Below are positions 50,497 through 59,728 of a stretch of DNA of 64,000 nt, piece after piece. Every line of letters begins with the position of its first letter. Position 1 is the stretch's first letter. The DNA comes from Paenibacillus sp. PastM-3. Lineage in GTDB: Bacteria; Bacillota; Bacilli; Paenibacillales; Paenibacillaceae. The DNA lies in assembly GCF_029893965.1 (NCBI RefSeq), contig NZ_JARXXP010000026.1, forward strand, positions 1 through 64,000, written 5' to 3'. Below the pieces are notes generated by a model, which was given only the letters and a program-made list of their open reading frames with translations, did not search any database and was not told where the DNA came from. Made by a program: the position numbers and the translations under genes.

Positions 50497-53400
50497 ATGA
50501 ACAGAAAGCCAGCATCAGCCAAAAAGTTATTTTCCATCCTGATGACTGCCATGCTCGTGCTCGGAATGTTTCCGGGACCAGGCCTGCCGTCCGCATCTGC
50601 TGCAGCTGCGGATAATGTATACGCGGCTGCCTACATGGGGGCGGAGACTGCCGCGGGCACCAATTTGCCGGCCAGCATTAATATCGGAGGCAGCAGTGTA
50701 GCTGTCAGCTGGAATATTGGGGAAGACACCTTTGCTGTGCCGTACGAAACGGTAACCGTAAGTGGAACAACAGCCAGCGGTCCGGTTACAGCCAGCGTTC
50801 AGGTCATTCCGCCCGCGGATTATCCGCTGGCCTATTTTGTGGACAGCGGCCGGGGCGGAGACTCGGTGGGGAACGTGCCTACGGCCTCCCCGCTGTATGA
50901 AGCGGTCAAAGCCCTCAGCGGCGGCGGCCTGATTAATCAGGCACCGGACCAGCGCTATGTCAGCGGCTCCACTGACTGGGGCTTCGACGACTCCGTGCAA
51001 AAGATCAAAAATTCCAAGGACGGCGGACATACCGATCCGGCTACAGATCCATCTGTCTGGGTAGTCGGTGTACGCGCTGCTAACGATAATATCGTCTACC
51101 AGCTGAAGGCGCTGGAAGCCGGAACGTATACGCTGAGCAGCGGCTTCTACGACTGGTATGGCAGCCGTTCGCGGGTTCTTCAGCCGCGGATCGAGTACCA
51201 GGACACAAGCGGAGGCAAGCATACCTTGTCACTGAACCCGTTCAATATCAATGCATCCAAAATCAACTCCGGCGAGTTTACTGTTCCCGCAGATGTGGAC
51301 ACCAGCGCTCCCATGACGCTGACGTACGCTTACGTGTCCGGCGAGAAGCCTCTCCTTAGCTGGTTCGCCATCGCCGAAGGCGGAATCAAAACGCTCCTTG
51401 ACGATGCCCGCCAGAATGCCGCCTCCATGGTGCAGGTGCTGCTGAACGGCAACGATATTCAGGCGGATAATCAGAACGGCCTTACGTTCAAGGGCTTCGG
51501 CGTACTGAGCGCCAACAGCACCAGTGCGCTCCTGATGGACTACAAGTCAGAGCAGCCGGAAAAGTATACGGAAATGCTGCAGATTCTATTCGGCGGAGAG
51601 CATCCGCTCATGACCCATGTCAAAATCGAGATGGGCAATGACCGCAACAACTCCACCGGACCTGATCCGGCTACGATGCGTACAGCGGATGAGCAGGTCA
51701 ACGTCAAGCGCCATCCCGGCTTCCAGCTGGCGGCAGATGCCAAGGCCGTTAATCCGGACCTGAAGGTCAGCATCCTGCGCTGGAGCGCTCCGGCCTGGGC
51801 GGATAACAACGACAAAATCTATACCTGGTACAAAAACACGATTCTGGAGGCTTACCGCCAGTACGGCTACATGACCAACTACGTTAACCCGTACATTAAC
51901 GAGCACGCTCCGGATATCGAGTGGACCAAGCAGTATGCGGAAAAGGTCAAGACCGATAATGAGGGCTTTGCCAGTACAGAGGAGCAGGCACTGTATAACC
52001 GGATTCAGGTGGTTATCTCCGATGAGGTCGGCATAGGCTCTTTCGGCAGTGCCATGGTAAGCGATGAGTCACTGCGTAGTGCTGTCCCGATCGCCGGATA
52101 CCATTACAACACCGATGATGATGCCGCAGGCAATTTCAAAAAGCTTGCCGAGCAGTATGATATTGAAATCTGGAACAGCGAGGCGCAGGCTACTTTCAGT
52201 AATTCGGCGTTCCGTCCCAATAACAATGTGAAGGACCCGACAACGGCCGGAACGGGAATCGGCGGAGTAGGCGGTCCGCTGGAAATGAGCAATACGATCA
52301 TTAAAGGATTTGTGAATTCACGCCGTACCCATTTTATATACCAGCCGGCAATCGGCTCCTTCTATGAAGGCGGGCAATATTCCTTCAAGGAGCTGGTCAG
52401 CGCACGCGACCCTTGGTCAGGCTGGATTCACTATGATGCAGGCCTGGTGATTCTGCAGCATTACAGCCGGTTCGCAGAGCTGGGCTGGGAAAATGACGAC
52501 AACACAGCCGGCATTTGGAGAGCTGTTCCAAAGGCTAGCAGCACCGGTGCTACAGGAACCAATCCGGTTAACGGACGCAACGGAACGCCAAGCTATATTA
52601 CGCTTGCTGCCCCTGACAAAAGCAATTTTTCGACCGTCATTGTAAATGACAGTGAGTACACCAAAACCTACAAGCTTCAGGCTGTCAATATGGCATACAC
52701 CGGTAATCCTTCCCTGGAGGTATGGGAGACCCGTGCAGCAGATGCCGGAAAGGCATTCAACAGCAATTACATGCAGTATCTCGGCGATGTGTCCGCAGAC
52801 GGCGGCGGTGTGTACACCGTTATAGTGAAGCCGTATTCGACGGTTACGGTAACCACGCTGGATACCAAGGACAAAGCAGAGTACCGTACCCCGCTGCCTG
52901 TAGAAGGCGAACGGACAGTGCTGGATACAGATGCAACTGGAGCGGTGCCGGATACCGGAGACAAATTCCTGTATGCCGATGATTTTGACTACTCGGACCG
53001 GACAGTTGTTAAGATCGGGGCAGGCGGAAAGGCTACCGGCACCGAGAGCTTTATCGACTCCCGTGGCGGATCAAAAGGCGCCATTCCGCGCTATACTCAT
53101 GACCGCAACGGCGCATTTGAGGCTTACCTGCCGGACGGATCGGATAACTACGTTCTCCGCCAGCAGCTCGACCGGAGCATTATGGGCCTTGGCGGTACCT
53201 GGAACGGCGGCGATCCGGTTACAGCTATCGGTGATAACCGCTGGGCCAGCTATAAAGCCAGTGTGGACGTTTCTTTTGAAAACAACAGCACCCAGGGCGG
53301 GGCGAACTATGCGGCCATCGGTGCCCGTTATCAGGGTGGCGGCAGCTCACACACCATAGGCGGCACCCCATATGTGCTCAAATTCTGGTTCGACGGCGGC

Positions 53401-56400
53401 TGGCAGCTGCTGGTGAACGGCGGGGCCGTGGCCAGCGGAAATGCGGCGACAGGGACCGGCGGTGTGAAGATCGAAGGCTTCAATACGGCGTATGATGCCT
53501 GGCATAACCTTGCAATTCAGGTTGCCGGAGCCACCGTTACGGCTTATCTGGACGGGGTAATGCTGGCTGCTTATACCGATCCGGTTCCCGAATTGTCCGG
53601 CCGGGTTGACCTGGCCAGCGGCTACTATCATGTCCGGTTCGACAATCTGAAGGTAGAGACGGTAGACGGCTATGCCCCTTACTATTCCGAGCTGCTGGAC
53701 AATCTGGAAATGTATGATCTGGCTGCTGCTCCGAATCCCAAGCTGTCCTACAGCGGGAACTGGAATCATGCCAACGGCGCCGGCATGTTCATCTACCAGC
53801 GCTCCACGTCCACCAGCCAGGGGGCAGATGCGACGCTTGCGTATACGTTTGAAGGCACCGGGCTGGATATTCTGGGGCCGAATGACGGATCAGCGAAGCT
53901 TGAGGTGACGGTGGACGGTAAGACTGCTGTGCAGTCAGCGGAAACTATGGCCTCGAAGGAGCTTTATCAGACCTATGCGCTGCGCGGGCTGAAATACGGC
54001 CAGCATACGGTGCAGATTAAAGTGTTAAGCGGCACGCTGGTTGTGGATGCCGTGGCGGTTGTTTCCGGGGAAGTGCAAGGCTCACCGGATACGGCAGCGC
54101 TTGCTGAAGCGGTGGGTGCAGCGAAGGAAATGGTGAAGCTGGACGAATATGCGGAAGCAGACTGGCAGCTGTTCACAGCGGCACTGGGCAGTGCGGAGGG
54201 TGCACTGGCTGATATTGCCGCTTACCGGCTGGATCAGGAAGGAGCAGCGCAGCTGGCAGAGCGTCTGATCTCGGCGCAGAATCAGCTGGCTACAGGCGAC
54301 CTGCGGGAGCTGGCTGTTCTGCCGGACACCGCGACCTATGCCGGCAAGCTGCCCGTGCTTCCGCAGCAGGTGGAAGCGACACGGGCGGACGGCAGCAAGC
54401 TGCCTGTAACCGTGAAGTGGAATACGGCTGAAGTCAGCTTTGATACACCATATGACAGAGTGGCGGTTACCGGTACGTACGGCAACCTCAAGACGGTTGT
54501 TTATGTAGAGGTGGTGCCGCAGGGTCTGGTTTATTTTGTTGATCCGGGCGTAGCTGCGGAAGGGGTTACTCCGCCGTATACTGTTATTAAGAATTTTGTA
54601 GGTGCCGGTCTGCTGAATGAGCAGGCGGATCAGCTCTCAACGGGAGACACGGTATGGGGGCATACCAATACCGGAGCAAATTACGGGATGAAAGGGCTCG
54701 GAGGTGCGGTGGTTACCACGGATAAGTCGCAGACCGGGGTCTACGGCTCCAACACCAGAAACACTCCGCTTGTGTATCTGTTCCCGCTGGAAGCCGGTAA
54801 ATATATCCTTACTTCCTTCCACAGGGACTGGTGGAGCAATGCTAACCGTACAATGGATATTACCGTCAGCTATAACGATGCTGAGGGTAAGCCGGTAACG
54901 GAGACTGTCCGGACCGGACTGGTTGCGGGACCGAACGGCGTCCTGCTTAACCATGATTTCACCCTGCCGGTGAGCGGAACCGTGAAGTACACGATTAACA
55001 ACACTTATTCAGGTAATCAGGCTGCGCTGGTCAGCTATGTGGCTGTAGCCAAAGACAAAACCAGTGTGGCCAATGAGCTGGCCGTGAATGAGGCCAAGAG
55101 CATCATTGAGGGAGCAGCCTTTAATGTGAAGAAGGCGGAAGCCAACAGTGAAGAGGGCGTGCAGACCTGGCTGCAGCAGACGATTTCCGGGCTGGAAGGC
55201 TTGAGTGAAACAGGTGTGACAATTGGTGAAGTAACCTTCACTGCCTTCCAGGAAGCAGCCGATGATGCCGCAGGCAGCTTCAGCTTTACTGTAGCGTTAA
55301 TCAAAGGAGAGGCGCTGTCTTCAGGTTCGGCCAGCGGTACGATTACACTGCCTGAGCCGGATGTAACACCTCCGGTTATTACCCTGAACGGTGATCGGGT
55401 GGTTAATGTTAAGCTAGGCTCGGACTATACAGATGCCGGGGCTACAGCAGCCGATGAGGTGGACGGTGATCTGACAGACCGGATTGTCACCACAGTCAGC
55501 AGTGAGGTATATGGATTGACAGCGCTTGATACAACTAAAGCGGATGTCTACACCTTCCACTATAATGTCAGTGATGCCGCAGGCAACAAGGCGCTGGAAG
55601 CAACGAGAAAAGTAGTTGTAGCTGAAGACCCGGATACGGTAAAACCGGTTATTACCCTGCTTGGTGAGCCAACTGTAGAGCTGGCAAACGGTGCAGCCTA
55701 TACCGATGCCGGAGCAACGGCGGAGGATGACCGGGATGGGGATATCACAGACCGGATTAGTGTGAAGATTTCTATGGACGGCCAGTCGGTAGCTGCGCTT
55801 GATACCACACAAGCAGGTACTTATCTCTACCATTATAATGTAAGCGATACGGCGGGCAATGCTGCAGCTGAGGTTACCAGAACCGTAACCGTTGCTGAGA
55901 AAGAGCAGCCGCCGGTAACGGAACCGACACCAACACCGACGCCTTCGCCGACACCTACCCCTGCACCGACGGATGCGCCTGTGCAGACTGCTCCACCGGT
56001 GGCGGCTACGCCAACACCGACACCTGCGGTGCAGACTGTGCGGACGCTGGAGCAGAAGGATATTCCTGCTGCTGCAGACGGAGCCGTTACGGTTCAGCTG
56101 GCTGAAGGTACGGAATCCGTGGTGCTTCCGGCAGGTATTCAGGGATTGACCGGCAGCAATACATTGCGCCTGGCCTGGAGCAATGCTGCTGTGGAATTCA
56201 ATCCTGATGCGCTGAAGAGCATTGTAGAGAAAGCAGCAGCAGGGCAGGTGCAGGCCGATCAGGTGCGCATCAGGCTGACAGGCCTGAAGACACCGGCAGC
56301 TGCAGCGGAGCAACTGATCAACACCCAATCTGCGGACAGCCCGCTCCGCTTGTCTGCGGCAGGGGAGGTCATCAGCTTCAGTCTGGAGACTGTTGCTGCG

Positions 56401-57153
56401 GACGGCACTGCTACAAAGGTAACAGCGTTTGATGTACCGCTGCGTCTGACCTTCAATGTTGACGCGGATGCCAACCCCGATCTGCTCGGCGTGTACTATA
56501 TTGCCGGGGATGGAAAGATTGAGTATGTTGGTGGCACCCTGAAGGATGGAAAAATGACAGCGGCAGTGAACCACTTCAGCCAGTATGCAGTGCTGGAGTA
56601 TGACAAGAGCTTCACGGATGTCGGCAGCGGCATGTGGGCCGGCAGCGTAATCAAGTCGCTGGCCGCCAGACATATTATTGAAGGAATTTCCGCTGCGGAG
56701 TTTGCGCCGCAAGGGCAAGTAACAAGAGCGCAGTTCGCGGCGATGATTGCCCGGGCGCTCGGCCTGGAGGCTGCGGATGGAAGCACTCCGGTATTCCGGG
56801 ATGTTAAGGCTGGAGCCTGGTATGCGGACAGCATTGCTGCCGTCAATCAGGCAGGCATTGTACTTGGAAGAACGGCAGATACCTTCGTTCCGGACAGCAG
56901 CATTACCCGTGAGGAAATGGCTGTAATGGTTGTGCGGGCATACGAGTATCTGCAGGGAGAGAAGGCGCAGGCAGCTTCTGCCGGATCGTTCAGTGATCAG
57001 CCGCAAATCAGCGGCTGGGCAGAGGAGGCAGTAAGCATCGCTGTAGAGGCAGGAATTCTGCAAGGACGCGGCGGCCGGCAATTTGCTCCGCAGGCACTGA
57101 TGACCCGTGCCGAAAGTGCGCAGGTGATCTACAACCTGCTGAAGCAGCAGTAG
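50497..57153 (+). CDS. SLH-anchored multidomain exoenzyme with GH59-like (galactocerebrosidase-type) domain
   Basis: The 2218-residue protein has a signal peptide (cleavage near PSASAAAA). Domains: Ig-like (about 40-105), an unknown beta module (108-295), a GH59/GH30-like TIM barrel (about 320-600) with likely acid/base E469 in YINEHAPDI and nucleophile E562 in WNSEAQATF, a beta-sandwich tail (to about 785), LamG-like (830-1055), another beta module (1065-1190), FIVAR (1198-1268), a second Ig plus the same unknown module (1271-1518), two DUF5011 repeats (1621-1800), a Pro/Thr linker (1805-1845), a pre-SLH domain and three SLH repeats (2038-2218). It is held on the cell wall and cleaves a beta-galactosyl or related glycan. 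AAGGAGG precedes the ATG. Confidence 0.88.
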   Translation: MNRKPASAKKLFSILMTAMLVLGMFPGPGLPSASAAAADNVYAAAYMGAETAAGTNLPASINIGGSSVAVSWNIGEDTFAVPYETVTVSGTTASGPVTASVQVIPPADYPLAYFVDSGRGGDSVGNVPTASPLYEAVKALSGGGLINQAPDQRYVSGSTDWGFDDSVQKIKNSKDGGHTDPATDPSVWVVGVRAANDNIVYQLKALEAGTYTLSSGFYDWYGSRSRVLQPRIEYQDTSGGKHTLSLNPFNINASKINSGEFTVPADVDTSAPMTLTYAYVSGEKPLLSWFAIAEGGIKTLLDDARQNAASMVQVLLNGNDIQADNQNGLTFKGFGVLSANSTSALLMDYKSEQPEKYTEMLQILFGGEHPLMTHVKIEMGNDRNNSTGPDPATMRTADEQVNVKRHPGFQLAADAKAVNPDLKVSILRWSAPAWADNNDKIYTWYKNTILEAYRQYGYMTNYVNPYINEHAPDIEWTKQYAEKVKTDNEGFASTEEQALYNRIQVVISDEVGIGSFGSAMVSDESLRSAVPIAGYHYNTDDDAAGNFKKLAEQYDIEIWNSEAQATFSNSAFRPNNNVKDPTTAGTGIGGVGGPLEMSNTIIKGFVNSRRTHFIYQPAIGSFYEGGQYSFKELVSARDPWSGWIHYDAGLVILQHYSRFAELGWENDDNTAGIWRAVPKASSTGATGTNPVNGRNGTPSYITLAAPDKSNFSTVIVNDSEYTKTYKLQAVNMAYTGNPSLEVWETRAADAGKAFNSNYMQYLGDVSADGGGVYTVIVKPYSTVTVTTLDTKDKAEYRTPLPVEGERTVLDTDATGAVPDTGDKFLYADDFDYSDRTVVKIGAGGKATGTESFIDSRGGSKGAIPRYTHDRNGAFEAYLPDGSDNYVLRQQLDRSIMGLGGTWNGGDPVTAIGDNRWASYKASVDVSFENNSTQGGANYAAIGARYQGGGSSHTIGGTPYVLKFWFDGGWQLLVNGGAVASGNAATGTGGVKIEGFNTAYDAWHNLAIQVAGATVTAYLDGVMLAAYTDPVPELSGRVDLASGYYHVRFDNLKVETVDGYAPYYSELLDNLEMYDLAAAPNPKLSYSGNWNHANGAGMFIYQRSTSTSQGADATLAYTFEGTGLDILGPNDGSAKLEVTVDGKTAVQSAETMASKELYQTYALRGLKYGQHTVQIKVLSGTLVVDAVAVVSGEVQGSPDTAALAEAVGAAKEMVKLDEYAEADWQLFTAALGSAEGALADIAAYRLDQEGAAQLAERLISAQNQLATGDLRELAVLPDTATYAGKLPVLPQQVEATRADGSKLPVTVKWNTAEVSFDTPYDRVAVTGTYGNLKTVVYVEVVPQGLVYFVDPGVAAEGVTPPYTVIKNFVGAGLLNEQADQLSTGDTVWGHTNTGANYGMKGLGGAVVTTDKSQTGVYGSNTRNTPLVYLFPLEAGKYILTSFHRDWWSNANRTMDITVSYNDAEGKPVTETVRTGLVAGPNGVLLNHDFTLPVSGTVKYTINNTYSGNQAALVSYVAVAKDKTSVANELAVNEAKSIIEGAAFNVKKAEANSEEGVQTWLQQTISGLEGLSETGVTIGEVTFTAFQEAADDAAGSFSFTVALIKGEALSSGSASGTITLPEPDVTPPVITLNGDRVVNVKLGSDYTDAGATAADEVDGDLTDRIVTTVSSEVYGLTALDTTKADVYTFHYNVSDAAGNKALEATRKVVVAEDPDTVKPVITLLGEPTVELANGAAYTDAGATAEDDRDGDITDRISVKISMDGQSVAALDTTQAGTYLYHYNVSDTAGNAAAEVTRTVTVAEKEQPPVTEPTPTPTPSPTPTPAPTDAPVQTAPPVAATPTPTPAVQTVRTLEQKDIPAAADGAVTVQLAEGTESVVLPAGIQGLTGSNTLRLAWSNAAVEFNPDALKSIVEKAAAGQVQADQVRIRLTGLKTPAAAAEQLINTQSADSPLRLSAAGEVISFSLETVAADGTATKVTAFDVPLRLTFNVDADANPDLLGVYYIAGDGKIEYVGGTLKDGKMTAAVNHFSQYAVLEYDKSFTDVGSGMWAGSVIKSLAARHIIEGISAAEFAPQGQVTRAQFAAMIARALGLEAADGSTPVFRDVKAGAWYADSIAAVNQAGIVLGRTADTFVPDSSITREEMAVMVVRAYEYLQGEKAQAASAGSFSDQPQISGWAEEAVSIAVEAGILQGRGGRQFAPQALMTRAESAQVIYNLLKQQ

Positions 57154-57165
57154 GCATGCAATAAA

Positions 57166-57204
57166 AACCCGGCAGCCTGTGCTATTGCAGGCTGCCGGGT
57201 TCTT
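57166..57204 (+). terminator. Rho-independent terminator of the SLH exoenzyme gene
   Basis: A 14 bp perfect stem, AACCCGGCAGCCTG with CAGGCTGCCGGGTT, ends in TCTTATT. Confidence 0.9.
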
Positions 57205-57235
57205 ATTGGGCGGGAGGACGAAGAAAGGAGCACTT

Positions 57236-57554
57236 GAGGAATTAGGTGGATTTCTGCCACCTAATTTCAGTATTTTTTAATAAAAACGATGAATAGTTGG
57301 AATGATTCCGCTTACTTTGGGCAAATCAGGCTTCAGGAGGGGAGAACGTGCATTTTAAGTGGAGTTTTTCCCACTAATACCTTGTGAGAGGTGTTTTGTT
57401 GAGAAATAGGTGGAGAAATTCCACTTAACTATGAGCATATGGGTCCCGTTTCCGGCATACGGCCAGCTGAAACCAAAAGAGAATACCGCTGTGGCCAACC
57501 ACTAGCTGCTAACCGCCAGGAGCCCAAAGCCCAGAGCCCAGAGCCCAGAGCCCC
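57236..57554. repeat. Three short GTGGA/CCAC hairpins and an AGAGCCC tandem repeat
   Basis: The 406 bp between the SLH gene and the AraC gene hold no gene. Three related palindromes occur: AATTAGGTGG with CCACCTAATT (57240-57266), TTAAGTGGA with CCACTAA (about 57355-57377), and TAGGTGGA with TCCACTTAA (about 57407-57428). A tandem run of AGAGCCC units, about four to five copies, is at 57518-57554 next to the AraC stop codon. Confidence 0.7.
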
Positions 57555-57559
57555 ACTAC

Positions 57560-58411
57560 TCAGTCAGCCCGCTCCGCCAGCTTGCCGTATTTGCCCGGCG
57601 GAATGCCGGTGATGTTCTTGAAGGTGCGGATAAAGTTGGCATAATCGTTGAAGCCGGTCAGATAACAGGTGTCGGAGACAGAGGTGCCGGCGGACAGAAG
57701 CTGCTTGGCTAAGGTGATTTTTTTGAGCAGGACGTAGCGGTATAGGGTTCCTCCGGTCTGCTGCTTGAACATATGGCTGAGATAATATTTATCAAGGCCG
57801 AGCTCGCCGGCAATCTGCTCAAGTGTCAAATTCAGCTGCAGATGGCCGTCAATATAGCTCATGGCTGCCTGTATATGCGGTGAGATGACGCTGGTAACAA
57901 CAGCAGAGCGGGTGCGGGTATACAGCTCATTTACAAGCACGAGAAGCTGGATGAGATAAGCCAGGGCAAGGACCTCGCTGCCGTATTTCGGCTGCTCCAC
58001 CGTTTCAATCAGGCGCATGGACAGGTCCAGATACTCGCTCAGCAGCGGCTCCTCCATATGCGCAAGATTATGCTCACCGGGCTGGCGGTTCTGAAAGCAG
58101 GCGAGCAGGTTGGTCGCCTGAGTGCAGAAGGGATAGATCTGCGGAGCCCGGAAATGGACCGTTAACCGTTCATACGGCTCCTGGGTCAGATTAATGATTT
58201 TATGGATTTCATGGTTATTAAAAATCAGCACATCGCCGCGCTGCAACGGGTAGCTGTACTGCTCCACGAACCCGTTCACCCTGCCGCCCAGAAACAGAAA
58301 AATCTCATAATGGTCATGGATATGAAAATCACGGGTCGGAGAGACCGGCGAATTGCCGATTCCGGCCAGAATATCCCCCTGGAACGGCTGATAGTACTCT
58401 GAATGCTTCAT
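57560..58411 (-). CDS. AraC family regulator with N-terminal cupin domain
   Basis: The 283-residue protein has a cupin sensing domain (about 20-150, with FHIHDHYEIFLFLGG and the HEIHKI strand) and a C-terminal AraC double helix-turn-helix (about 180-280, LTLEQIAGELGLDKYYLSHM, FNDYANFIRTFKNITGIPPG). The ATG at 58411 has GAAGGGGC upstream and is preferred to the longer frame from 58474. It is divergent from the DUF2264 operon and probably activates it on binding a sugar or uronate. Confidence 0.88.
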   Translation of the reverse strand: MKHSEYYQPFQGDILAGIGNSPVSPTRDFHIHDHYEIFLFLGGRVNGFVEQYSYPLQRGDVLIFNNHEIHKIINLTQEPYERLTVHFRAPQIYPFCTQATNLLACFQNRQPGEHNLAHMEEPLLSEYLDLSMRLIETVEQPKYGSEVLALAYLIQLLVLVNELYTRTRSAVVTSVISPHIQAAMSYIDGHLQLNLTLEQIAGELGLDKYYLSHMFKQQTGGTLYRYVLLKKITLAKQLLSAGTSVSDTCYLTGFNDYANFIRTFKNITGIPPGKYGKLAERAD

Positions 58412-58535
58412 TCCTGCTGCCCCTTCCGATTCATCACAATAAACGCAATAAAACCTCATTAATCGCAAAGACATTGCAATAACTCAACAGTAAACTATAA
58501 AGGTAGATTGTGCAAATGAAAGGAAGAGCGCTTAC

Positions 58536-59681
58536 ATGAATACTACGGAGCAGCGTAAATATTGGCTGGATACCTTGCTGCAGATCGGCCATCCGGTACT
58601 CGATGCCTTGAGCCGCAGACGTTTAAAAGAAGAGCTTCCTACGGAATTTCACGCTGACCGGAGCACGTTTGCTCACCTGGAGGCTTTTGCCCGGCTGGCC
58701 TGCGGGATGGCTCCATGGCTGGAGCTTGAGGGGCTGGAAGGTGAAGAGGAGCAGCTTAGAGCCCGCTATGCCGGCCTGATGCTGGAAGCGATAGATGCCG
58801 GTACCGATCCGGCTTCCCCGGATTATATGGATTTCAAGACCGAGGGCCAGCCGCTGGTGGATGCCGCTTTTCTGGCCCATGCGCTGGTACGGGCACCCAA
58901 ACAGCTCGCCGGACGGCTCGACAGCCGGGTCAAAGCCAATGTAATTACCGCGTTAAAAGAAACCCGGCGCACCGCGCCCAGCGGCAGCAACTGGATTCTG
59001 TTCAGCGCGATGGTGGAAGCGGCTCTGTACATTCTGGGCGATCCGGAATACGACCGGATGCGTGTAGGCTATGCCGTGCACATGTTCATGGAATGGTACA
59101 AGGGCGACGGCGTCTACGGGGACGGCAAGGACTTCCACTGGGATTACTATAACAGCTTTGTGATTCAGCCGATGCTGGCGGATGTAGTTGCAGTGTTTGA
59201 GCAGGACTCCGCACAGTATGCGGCGCTGAAGCCGGTCATTATGGAGCGGGCCCGGAGGTACGCTGCCGTGCTGGAGCGGATGATTGCCCCGGACGGAACC
59301 TATCCGTTCACCGGGCGGTCGATTGTGTACCGTTATGGCGCTTTTCAGCTGCTGTCACAGGCGGCGCTGCAGCATTTCCTGGAGGATGCGCTGCCGCCGC
59401 AACAGGTACGATGCGCGCTGACGGCAGTTATCAGACGGACGATGGATTTCCCGGGAAATTTGGACGAAAAAGGCTGGCTCCGGCCGGGAGTGTACGGCTA
59501 TCAGCCGGATCTTGCCGAAAGCTACATTAATACAGGCAGCCTCTATTTATGCGCCTCTGTATTTCTGCCGCTCGGCCTGCTGCCCTCCGATCCTTTCTGG
59601 GCTGAGGAAGATATGAAATGGACCTCGGCGCGGATTGCCGCCGGTGAGAACGTAATGAGGGATCAGGCAATCGGTAAATAA
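58536..59681 (+). CDS. DUF2264 family protein, first copy
   Basis: The 381-residue protein matches the DUF2264 pattern: FAHLEAFARLACGMAPWLEL near the start, ASPDYMDFKTEGQPLVDAAF, then SNWILFSAMVEAALYILG and FHWDYYNSFVIQPMLADVV, an all-helical toroid-like fold. Members are found in glycan-degradation loci and resemble polysaccharide lyase or hydrolase toroids; activity is not established here. No signal peptide is present. AAAGGAAG precedes the ATG by nine bases. It is the first gene of an operon with heparinase-like and GH88 enzymes. Confidence 0.85.
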   Translation: MNTTEQRKYWLDTLLQIGHPVLDALSRRRLKEELPTEFHADRSTFAHLEAFARLACGMAPWLELEGLEGEEEQLRARYAGLMLEAIDAGTDPASPDYMDFKTEGQPLVDAAFLAHALVRAPKQLAGRLDSRVKANVITALKETRRTAPSGSNWILFSAMVEAALYILGDPEYDRMRVGYAVHMFMEWYKGDGVYGDGKDFHWDYYNSFVIQPMLADVVAVFEQDSAQYAALKPVIMERARRYAAVLERMIAPDGTYPFTGRSIVYRYGAFQLLSQAALQHFLEDALPPQQVRCALTAVIRRTMDFPGNLDEKGWLRPGVYGYQPDLAESYINTGSLYLCASVFLPLGLLPSDPFWAEEDMKWTSARIAAGENVMRDQAIGK

Positions 59682-59728
59682 GACAGCCCGGCGTACAAGG
59701 TAATGATTGCAATAGGAGGATGTGGAAA

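Noticed and set aside
55414..57081. 555-residue - strand open frame opposite the SLH protein
   Set aside because: It is a shadow of the DUF5011, Pro/Thr and SLH regions, and its runs of Arg and Cys are unlike real proteins.
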